This document shows positions 27,383 to 34,565 of a stretch of 43,746 bases of DNA, in pieces. The DNA lies in contig VHBM01000002.1 in the NCBI GenBank assembly GCA_016871975.1, forward strand, positions 1-43,746, read 5' to 3'. The translations under genes and the position numbers were made by a program. The first letter of the stretch is position 1. The number at the start of each line of letters is the position of its first letter. The notes under the pieces were generated by a model. The model was given only the letters and a program-made list of their open reading frames with translations. It was not told the origin of the DNA and made no database searches. This DNA comes from Nitrososphaerota archaeon (GTDB lineage Archaea; Thermoproteota; Nitrososphaeria; Nitrososphaerales; Nitrosopumilaceae).

Positions 27383-28411
27383 TTACTGACCTGCGACTAC
27401 AGAGTAACTTACAGTAAATGGTTCAGTGTTTAGTGTGTGTACTGCGAGTGCATTACCAGCAAATTTCCATGTTCCAGCTGCGGATTCCTTGTCTACAAAT
27501 GTTAATGCAAACTTTGTCGTGCCATCTGGAGTCCATATTGCCTGGCCTGCGTCTTCACCTTCTGCTAGTGGACCATGTAGTGCTACTAGCTGAATTGGCT
27601 CAGATGCAGAATATGTCAAAAGACCGCTGTATGTTTTGTCACTTGGTGGCAAAATTATTGCAAGCTGATGTGTCTCATGACCAACTCCTGGATCTACCAT
27701 TGATGTGATTGTTCCAGTCTTTACTGTATCAGACATTTCTTTTTCCATATAGGAAACAGAATAGCTTACAGTAAATGGTTCAGTGTTTAGTGTGTGTACT
27801 GCGAGTGCATTACCTGTAAACATCCAGCTTCCCATAGCGGTTTCTGGATCAATAAAGGTAAGTGCAAACTTTGTCGTGCCATCTGGAGTCCATATTGCCT
27901 GGCCTGCGTCTTCACCTTCTGCTAATGGGCCATGTAGTGCTACTAGCTGAATTGGCTCGGATGCAGAATAGGAAAGTATTCCTTTGTATACATTGCTAGT
28001 TGGTGGCAAAATTATTGCAAGCTGATGTGTCTCATGACCAACTCCTGGATCTACCATTGATGTGATTGTTTCAGTGGTTGTTTTCCAGCCATGATCCATC
28101 TTTTTTTCCATTTTCTCTTCCATCTTTTCCTTCATCTTCTCTTCCATTTCTGGTGCAGCTTCTGGAGATTCCATTTCTTCTTCTACTGGAGCTTCTGGTT
28201 CCTCTTCAGGAGCTGTACCGCTCTTTACTTGTTGACGCATTTGTTCGCGTTCTGCTTCAGCATCAGGACCATTATTAGAGTCACAAATTTTATCTCCACA
28301 AATTCTTACTTGTGCAAATGCAGATGGAGCAGATTGTACTGCAAGTGATGTCGTTAGAAGTATTGTTATTGCAAACAATGTTACAAATTTTATGTGATTA
28401 ACTTTTGTCAT
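27383..28411 (-). CDS. Secreted protein with two near-identical ~100-aa domains and an acidic/Met-rich linker
   Basis: Signal peptide (...LTTSLAVQSAPSAFAQ), EEMESPEAAPEMEEKMKEKMEEKMEKKMDHGW linker, domain VDPGVGHETHQLAIILPP...GPLAEGEDAGQAIWTPDGTTKFALTF...ALAVHTLNTEPFTVSYSV present twice. Confidence 0.85.
   Translation of the reverse strand: MTKVNHIKFVTLFAITILLTTSLAVQSAPSAFAQVRICGDKICDSNNGPDAEAEREQMRQQVKSGTAPEEEPEAPVEEEMESPEAAPEMEEKMKEKMEEKMEKKMDHGWKTTTETITSMVDPGVGHETHQLAIILPPTSNVYKGILSYSASEPIQLVALHGPLAEGEDAGQAIWTPDGTTKFALTFIDPETAMGSWMFTGNALAVHTLNTEPFTVSYSVSYMEKEMSDTVKTGTITSMVDPGVGHETHQLAIILPPSDKTYSGLLTYSASEPIQLVALHGPLAEGEDAGQAIWTPDGTTKFALTFVDKESAAGTWKFAGNALAVHTLNTEPFTVSYSVVAGQ
27409..28073 (-). 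repeat. Tandem ~300-bp intragenic duplication (offset about 357 bp)
   Basis: e.g. acagtaaatggttcagtgtttagtgtgtgtactgcgagtgcattacc at 27411 and 27768; ~60-bp stretch aaaattattgcaagctgatgtgtctcatgaccaactcctggatctaccattgatgtgattgtt shared. Confidence 0.9.
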
Positions 28412-28596
28412 TAAAAAGCGATTTAATAGTTATACAATAAAAACGATCTGATCGCTTATCGTATTATCTAAGCATGGTTGCTAGAAATCTTGTTTACTAG
28501 TAAGCAACAAAGCTGACCATATCTTATCAATAATTTTTCCAAATCATAATCATAAAAACACAAACAACTCAAACCAGAATAAACATCTGGGACAAA

Positions 28597-28698
28597 ATGG
28601 TTCATGCTTCCTTTAGAAAGGTAGTTGCCTTTGACCTATTATTTTTGGGTCTTGGCATAGCTATAGGAGCAGGAATCGGTGCATTCCTAGTAATCTAG
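28597..28698 (+). CDS. Small single-TM membrane protein, 33 aa (MVHASFRKVVAFDLLFLGLGIAIGAGIGAFLVI)
   Basis: Manual translation; ATG to TAG; glycine-zipper-like TM helix; absent from ORF track. Confidence 0.55.
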   Translation: MVHASFRKVVAFDLLFLGLGIAIGAGIGAFLVI

Positions 28699-28757
28699 GA
28701 ATCAAATTTTTTTATTTTTGCTTAAGATTGTTTTTAATCCTGATTAATTCTATCAAT

Positions 28758-29033
28758 GTGATGGACAAAAGACTCAAAGAAAAGATGGAACAAAAAATAA
28801 GCGAGACTTTTGAAAACATCGATGAAATAAAACAGATTGTCAAGTCGTTAGTTGTACTTTCTGATAATACAAACTCATTTGGATTTGGAGTTGTTATAGG
28901 AAGGCTGTATAACTCATTTTATTACCAATCAAGAAGGATTCTAAAAAGGGATCCAACAAAGGAGGAATTTCTGGAATTTTTGGATATACTAAAACAAAGA
29001 CAACAAGAGTTTAGAAAAAAACTTAGATTATGA
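28758..29033 (+). CDS. Conserved hypothetical protein
   Basis: Internal ATG (MDKRLKEKMEQKISETFENIDEIKQIV...) of the 28728 ORF. Confidence 0.6.
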   Translation: MMDKRLKEKMEQKISETFENIDEIKQIVKSLVVLSDNTNSFGFGVVIGRLYNSFYYQSRRILKRDPTKEEFLEFLDILKQRQQEFRKKLRL

Positions 29034-29528
29034 TTTTTTTAATGGGATTACTTTGATAGTTGGGGTTCCAGATAATTTTACACATGCACTTTTTAGTGCC
29101 TTTTTTGCAGCATCAAGATGTTCCTTTTTTACAAACATCTCCATGACAACTTGACCTGCCTTTAGACGAGCTGCAAGACTTACTGCCTTTCCAAAGGCTC
29201 GACGCATTCCCTCTTGCAATCTGTCTGCTCCTGCTGTCGCAATCATTTTGTTTTCCCTTAAAAGAATGTGAGGATAAACACGTAATTTAGAAAAATAGCC
29301 TGTCTCGCCGGTGGTTTTTTCGATTAACTTGTTTGCTGCAAGCCTTGTTGATTCTAATGCCATATGGGTAACCTGAATTTTTTCATTTACTAAAAGCTGG
29401 ACACAATAATCATAGTCTCCCATCTGCCCGCCATTGAACTTGGCTATTTTGATCTGGGGCTTTCCTTTAATGAACTCCTTTCTTGTATATGGCTGTCCAT
29501 TTCCTCTTCGATAATTTGCACCGTGCAT
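29028..29528 (-). CDS. rpl10e: 50S ribosomal protein L10e (L16 family)
   Basis: NYRRGNGQPYTRKEFIKGKPQIKIAKFNGG, RVYPHILLRENKMIATAGADRLQEGMRRAFGKAVSLAARLKAGQ. Confidence 0.95.
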   Translation of the reverse strand: MHGANYRRGNGQPYTRKEFIKGKPQIKIAKFNGGQMGDYDYCVQLLVNEKIQVTHMALESTRLAANKLIEKTTGETGYFSKLRVYPHILLRENKMIATAGADRLQEGMRRAFGKAVSLAARLKAGQVVMEMFVKKEHLDAAKKALKSACVKLSGTPTIKVIPLKKS

Positions 29529-29644
29529 AATATTTCCAGCTATTCCGAGTCAAAGGCCCATATTTTAACGGTTAACCATACATAACAAAACTAGGACACA
29601 AATCCAATTCATCCTTATATGGAAAATATTATCAAATTTACCAA

Positions 29645-30214
29645 ATGGAGCAAGATTCAGAACCTCAAGTAGAAGGCGTATTGGTAAAGGATCATACACT
29701 AATTATAAACAAGGAGATGAAAAACAGCCTTGAGCAAAAAGGCTATGGGGAAATAACACAGAAAAAATTTTTCCTAAAACCATTTGAATCGCTGTATCTG
29801 ATGTATTGCGATAAGCTAAAGCTGGAAGGAAAAAAGAAGATTGATTTTGATACCTTGCTTCAAACATGTATAAAACAGGATGAGGATGCACTAACAAAGT
29901 TTCTAATTTACCGCGACCTGAGAACTCGAGGCTATATAGTCAAAGATGGCTTTGGCTTTGGCTCTGACTTTAGAGTATATGATAGAGGGCACTTTGGAGA
30001 AAAGGGCGCAAAATATTTGATATTTGGTTTTAATGAAGGCAGGCAAGAAAAGATAGGCCAGCTGCAAAAAAAGATTGAAGAGATTACCCATATGGGAAAA
30101 GAGCCAATCGTTGCAGTAATAGAAAGAAGAGGCGAGGTAATCTATTATAAAATTTCTAGAATAAATTTTCTTGAAAACAAAGAAAACACTGAGCTTGAAA
30201 GTTTTAATTTCTAA
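29645..30214 (+). CDS. endA: tRNA-splicing endonuclease EndA
   Basis: YRDLRTRGYIVKDGFGFGSDFRVYDRGH (catalytic Y/H region), AVIERRGEVIYYKISRI. Confidence 0.92.
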   Translation: MEQDSEPQVEGVLVKDHTLIINKEMKNSLEQKGYGEITQKKFFLKPFESLYLMYCDKLKLEGKKKIDFDTLLQTCIKQDEDALTKFLIYRDLRTRGYIVKDGFGFGSDFRVYDRGHFGEKGAKYLIFGFNEGRQEKIGQLQKKIEEITHMGKEPIVAVIERRGEVIYYKISRINFLENKENTELESFNF

Positions 30215-30215
30215 C

Positions 30216-30881
30216 TTATCTTTGCAACCATTCTGCAGAATATTTTAAGAGGTTGCTTTTTGCAGCATATGCAAAATCATACACTTCCACAGTCTCTGTT
30301 TTGTTTTCCCACAGGTTTTCAAAATCCATGACTTTGGTCTCTACTCTACTTTTATCATTCCACGATGTAAAGACATCAATTGACTCAAAGTTTTTCTTTT
30401 CAGGATCAAATGTCTCATTTGATGTCCCAGTAAAGGCTACAACATCATCATTTTCGTCTCTGAAAACTCCAATATTTTCTGAAAAAGAACCATAGACTTT
30501 ATCAGAGTTTGGTATTGCAATTTTTAGTTTCAGCTTGTCATTTGTTATCATGTTTTGAAGAATCTGAATCTTTTTTTCATCAACCCCATCAATCTTTAAA
30601 GATGATTTTCCGTTTTGGAATACTTGAACTAGCAAATTAAGATCATATGTTCGAAATCTGTGTCCTGTGACCATTCTAATTTTTGGCTCGTTTTCAATAA
30701 ACTTTCTAAGGCCAAAATAAAAGTTGGTAAGACTTTTTACCGCAACATATTCTATTGCCCTGTCATATTCTATGCAATAGTAAAGACAGGGAATAAAAAA
30801 TTCTGAGACAAGATCGTCTCTATCGGATCTATACTGTTCCTTTAATGCAATGTCCCGTAGTCCCACACATGACAAACGCAT
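30216..30881 (-). CDS. Standalone phospholipase-D-like domain protein
   Basis: DRDDLVSEFFIPCLYYCIEYDRAIEYVAVKSLTNFYFGLRKFIENEPKIRMVTGH...GVFRDENDDVVAFTGTSNETFDPEKKNFESIDVFTSW resembles PLD-like domains fused to SNF2/DEAD helicases. Confidence 0.7.
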   Translation of the reverse strand: MRLSCVGLRDIALKEQYRSDRDDLVSEFFIPCLYYCIEYDRAIEYVAVKSLTNFYFGLRKFIENEPKIRMVTGHRFRTYDLNLLVQVFQNGKSSLKIDGVDEKKIQILQNMITNDKLKLKIAIPNSDKVYGSFSENIGVFRDENDDVVAFTGTSNETFDPEKKNFESIDVFTSWNDKSRVETKVMDFENLWENKTETVEVYDFAYAAKSNLLKYSAEWLQR

Positions 30882-30965
30882 TTTTCTTATTTAAACAAGA
30901 ACAAGAATCATCTGACTAATCTTTGATACGCATTCAATATATAGCGACAGAAAAGCTTTGCAAGT

Positions 30966-31745
30966 ATGAACAAGACACTGATTGTCACACTGACAGCAAT
31001 AGTACTGGTACTTGCATTTGCTATAACACTTGTACCGCAAGAAAAGCAGGCAACAGCACAAGAGACAACACCATTTCCTTCACGGGAAAAGATAATCTCT
31101 GTTACAGGAACTGCAACAACTTCAGTCGAGCCTGATCTTTTACGAGTTCAGTTTGGAGTAGAAACGCAGGAAAAGACAGCAAAAGAGGCACTTGAGGCAA
31201 ACTCTAGTCAAATGACTGCAATTGTAGAAGCAATAAAAAAAATAGGCATAACAGAAGATGATCTTAGTACATCAAGCCTGAACATATACCCTGTCTATGA
31301 CAGCTATCAAGACAAGCTAACTGGTAGATACACACAGGAGCTAATTGGATACCGTGTTTCAAACATCTTGATGGTAGAAACAAGTCAGCTCTTACTTGCA
31401 GCAGATATTATAGATTCTGCGGTTGCAGCAGGTGCAAACAGAGTTGATTCTGTGTACTTTACACTATCGCCAGAAAAACAGCTTGAGACAAATGATAACC
31501 TCCTTGCAAAAGCAGTCTTGAATGCAAAATCAAAGGCAGAAAAGGCACTGACCCCCCTTGATCATAAAATAATAGGCGTCAAGGCCATTTCCTTATCTGA
31601 ATTTGGAATGCCTCCACCGATCCCATACTATGATAGTATGATGATGGCTGAGGGTGCAGCATTCAAGTCATCAACGCCAGTATTCTCATCAGACCAAGAA
31701 GTTTCTACCACAGCAAATGTGATATTTGTAATTGGTAGCAACTAA
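30966..31745 (+). CDS. SIMPL (DUF541) family secreted protein
   Basis: Signal peptide; ISVTGTATTSVEPDLLRVQFGVETQEKTAKEALEANSSQM...IGYRVSNILMVET. Confidence 0.92.
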   Translation: MNKTLIVTLTAIVLVLAFAITLVPQEKQATAQETTPFPSREKIISVTGTATTSVEPDLLRVQFGVETQEKTAKEALEANSSQMTAIVEAIKKIGITEDDLSTSSLNIYPVYDSYQDKLTGRYTQELIGYRVSNILMVETSQLLLAADIIDSAVAAGANRVDSVYFTLSPEKQLETNDNLLAKAVLNAKSKAEKALTPLDHKIIGVKAISLSEFGMPPPIPYYDSMMMAEGAAFKSSTPVFSSDQEVSTTANVIFVIGSN

Positions 31746-31758
31746 CTCTTTTTTATTT

Positions 31759-32076
31759 TTAATAATCAATTTTTTTAATTCTTACCTGGCTTCCCTTTGT
31801 TTCAAGGAAGTGTCCTAGAAAATTCTTTAGCTGTTCTGCTATTCTGTACCCCAACGCACCTTCCAACATGCCTGTTTTTTCGATTATATCCGACAGCTCT
31901 GAGCTTATCTGAAGACTAAAAAAAGTCCATCCGGCCTTTGTAAATGGTTCACCTATCTCATATCCATCTTTAACATTGCAAATATTTTCAAGCTCTGTCA
32001 TTGCTTTTTTTACTAGCTCTATTTCTTGGTCATATCTTCTGGTACTTAGCTCAAATAACGGCTTCATCTTTAACAC
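31759..32076 (-). CDS. Hypothetical protein
   Basis: 105-aa ORF; no recognised motif. Confidence 0.5.
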   Translation of the reverse strand: MLKMKPLFELSTRRYDQEIELVKKAMTELENICNVKDGYEIGEPFTKAGWTFFSLQISSELSDIIEKTGMLEGALGYRIAEQLKNFLGHFLETKGSQVRIKKIDY

Positions 32077-32267
32077 ATGAACATTAGCTACATTATAATC
32101 TAGTTCATTAGAATGTGAACCAGATTTTCAACTTTGATCTTATTTGATCACATAAAAATTATGAAAACTCTAGTTTATGATCTAAACTTTTTGATATCTG
32201 TATTATTAATCAAATATTTGACAAATTACATTACATTGCAAAAATGTCTGATTAATATTAGCCATAA

Positions 32268-32414
32268 ATGGGTGTGGAATATTCTAAGATGATTAATTTC
32301 TACAAGTACCTAAAATGCCCTGACTGCCAGGAATCAGGCTTGTACTGCAAAAAGCATAAAGGCGAGGTAGAAAAAATACTGGCAGAAAATGGGCTAGTAC
32401 ATGGAAATTCTTGA
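32268..32414 (+). CDS. Small Cys-rich protein, 48 aa (MGVEYSKMINFYKYLKCPDCQESGLYCKKHKGEVEKILAENGLVHGNS)
   Basis: Manual translation; CPDC...CKKH zinc-finger-like; overlaps start of the next gene by 14 bp; absent from ORF track. Confidence 0.6.
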   Translation: MGVEYSKMINFYKYLKCPDCQESGLYCKKHKGEVEKILAENGLVHGNS

Positions 32415-32721
32415 CGAGAAGGTTCACCTCTGGCTTGAAAGTACGAGGTTTGTAAAAGCCAAGTCCGGTGTGTATGTCCTTTATGATAAAAAACTAGAGG
32501 TAATTTACATTGGAGAAAGTGACAATCTTCAGAATGAATTTGCAAACTATGTTGACACAAACTTTGAGAACAATCCTTGTAAACAAAAAACGCATGCCTA
32601 TCAAAGAACGTTTATGACAGATCCACACGAGAAAAAAATCCAGCTCTTAGATGAATACAAGAAAAAGCATGGAAATATTCCCTGCTGTAATCTTGACATT
32701 GACTCAATAATTGTCACTTAA
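32401..32721 (+). CDS. GIY-YIG-like domain protein
   Basis: SGVYVLYDKKLEVIYIGESDNLQNEFANYV resembles GIY-YIG core. Confidence 0.65.
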   Translation: MEILDEKVHLWLESTRFVKAKSGVYVLYDKKLEVIYIGESDNLQNEFANYVDTNFENNPCKQKTHAYQRTFMTDPHEKKIQLLDEYKKKHGNIPCCNLDIDSIIVT

Positions 32722-32797
32722 GTACGTCACTCTGTCAAGACTAGATAAAAAATTCTTTAGATGTAAAACAAGACTTGTTTTGGTTTTTTTATCACGA

Positions 32798-32935
32798 TTA
32801 ATGGCTATGTCCGCAACCACAGGAATCATGACCCGAGTGAGTCTCTTGTTCCTTACCCACACATCTAGAACACTTGTTTGAGCCAGTAGGAGAAAAGAAT
32901 CCAATCCCACACACTACACATTTCATACTTGTCAT
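32798..32935 (-). CDS. Small zinc-ribbon protein with Cys/His tail, 45 aa (MTSMKCVVCGIGFFSPTGSNKCSRCVGKEQETHSGHDSCGCGHSH)
   Basis: Manual translation; CxxC...CxxC plus CGCGHSH terminus; absent from ORF track. Confidence 0.65.
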   Translation of the reverse strand: MTSMKCVVCGIGFFSPTGSNKCSRCVGKEQETHSGHDSCGCGHSH

Positions 32936-33017
32936 ACATGAATTCACTTGTACCTGTATTTATCTGGTCTGATTATGATTAGCTAAACACAACCTTGCTA
33001 TTTGTACCACAATAAAG

Positions 33018-33093
33018 TGCTCCCGCCGGGATTTGAACCCGGGATCACTGCCTTGAGAGGGCAGTATGCTTAGCCGGACTACACCACAGGAGC
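33018..33093 (-). tRNA. tRNA-Glu (CTC), CCA not encoded
   Basis: Reverse complement GCTCCTG...CTGCC-CTCTCAA-GGCAG...CCCGGGTTCAAATCCCGG-CGGGAGC-A. Confidence 0.93.
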
Positions 33094-33166
33094 TCAAGGT
33101 AAGTGCCATAACTAATTCAATTTAAAGGAATGTTTTCACATTGAATTATTTGGTTAAAATAAGTAA

Positions 33167-34084
33167 TTGATATCCTTTAAACAAAAATTCTCAAGTAATT
33201 TTTCTGTGGACATAAAAAAATTATTGTCAAATCTGGCAGGCGATTCTCCTGTTGGACTAGGTGGATGTCAAGCTCAAAAAAATAATTTTAGTTGCTGTGA
33301 ATACAACGTTACAATTTTTGATAATACAAACGAAAATGACTTGGTAAAAGACGTAGATGGCCAGCTAATCAAAATTCATCATGGCTTGCTGTCAGGTGCA
33401 AGCTTGGATGCATTAATACAATATGATAACATGCAAATTCTTTTTGATGAGCAGTGGGAACTAAATACTGTTTTATCAAGTATCAAGGAAAAAAGAAACC
33501 ACTTTTTTGATTCTTTTGCAAAAAGCTGTCTTGTTGATGCAACAATTTGCGCAACAAAAGCAAAAGATGGAATACAAAATAATGATCCATTTACATCATC
33601 ATGGGTAAAGTGTGCAGCATATTTTATTGCCGATGCAATATTAGTACACAATCTTAGGCGGCCAAGTCCAGCACACATGCTTGAAGACATACGAAGATTT
33701 GAAAAAAATAGATTCAATGAAAACTTTACGATAGTAAATGAATGCATTGGAATTGAAAGGGCGACCTCTTCACTTCTTTTGAGAATGCTAAAATCAACAA
33801 TAGGTTTTTCAGATATTGTTGAGACAAACAACCACTCAAAAATAATTCAAAAAAAATATGATTACTTTATTGAAAACTCGCTTTTCTCTGATTGCTATTT
33901 CTATCTAGGTTATATCAACAAAAGCAACATGATCAAAATCAAGCAAAGTCTGCATAGGAGACCTGAGCTGATTCATGTGTTAAAGGTGGCCTTTGATGTA
34001 GAAAGCGACATGGCAAAAATTGAAGCACAGGCAAGTACCTTACACCATACAGCAAACCAAATGCTGGCTATATTAAACGCGTAA
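33167..34084 (+). CDS. Hypothetical protein, 305 aa
   Basis: Long ORF after tRNA-Glu; no recognised domain. Confidence 0.65.
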   Translation: MISFKQKFSSNFSVDIKKLLSNLAGDSPVGLGGCQAQKNNFSCCEYNVTIFDNTNENDLVKDVDGQLIKIHHGLLSGASLDALIQYDNMQILFDEQWELNTVLSSIKEKRNHFFDSFAKSCLVDATICATKAKDGIQNNDPFTSSWVKCAAYFIADAILVHNLRRPSPAHMLEDIRRFEKNRFNENFTIVNECIGIERATSSLLLRMLKSTIGFSDIVETNNHSKIIQKKYDYFIENSLFSDCYFYLGYINKSNMIKIKQSLHRRPELIHVLKVAFDVESDMAKIEAQASTLHHTANQMLAILNA

Positions 34085-34135
34085 TTTTGACAGTATTTGA
34101 AAACTTTTAAAACCCCGACTGCGATCCACAAAGAC

Positions 34136-34282
34136 ATGGTAGATCAAGCTTGTGGATGCGAAGCCGATAGCGGCGATCCCGACTACGCATGTGATTGTGC
34201 TATGCAAGGTCATTGTATTTGCAGTCAAGATTGCAAATGCAAAACAGATGTATGCAAAGAAGCAGTCCGTGGACTACGTTAG
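34136..34282 (+). CDS. Metallothionein-like Cys-rich small protein, 48 aa
   Basis: MVDQACGCEADSGDPDYACDCAMQGHCICSQDCKCKTDVCKEAVRGLR; CxC motifs; TATA-like cttttaaaac about 30 nt upstream. Confidence 0.65.
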   Translation: MVDQACGCEADSGDPDYACDCAMQGHCICSQDCKCKTDVCKEAVRGLR

Positions 34283-34321
34283 AAAACTTTTCACTCTTTC
34301 TTTTTTGTAAAATCTAAAATG

Positions 34322-34486
34322 CTACTCTTTTTCTTCAAGGCCCCAAGACTTTACAAGTTCTTTTTGAAAATTATCTGCCTGTTTTTCATTTAATGGGTCT
34401 CCACAATTTTTGTGTGTTGGCACAACAGTCATTCCAGCCAGCTTGAATTCTACTTCATAGAGATGAACTTTGGAGCAGTCGCACAT
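34322..34486 (-). CDS. Small protein, 54 aa (MCDCSKVHLYEVEFKLAGMTVVPTHKNCGDPLNEKQADNFQKELVKSWGLEEKE)
   Basis: Manual translation; CxC near N-terminus; absent from ORF track. Confidence 0.55.
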   Translation of the reverse strand: MCDCSKVHLYEVEFKLAGMTVVPTHKNCGDPLNEKQADNFQKELVKSWGLEEKE

Positions 34487-34565
34487 ATTCTAGCAATTTT
34501 CTGCATCGCCTCTATATTTGCTTATTTGAAACCTTTAACTAGGGAAAATCACAAATTAGTTTTAG

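Noticed and set aside
28415-28470. AAGCGAT...ATCGCTT inverted repeat upstream of 28411
   Set aside because: Short (7 bp), AT-rich context and one arm adjoins the start codon region; not distinguishable from chance without comparative data.
30923-31135. 70-aa plus ORF overlapping the SIMPL gene start
   Set aside because: Out-of-frame with the SIMPL-family gene, which has a clean signal peptide and domain from 30966.
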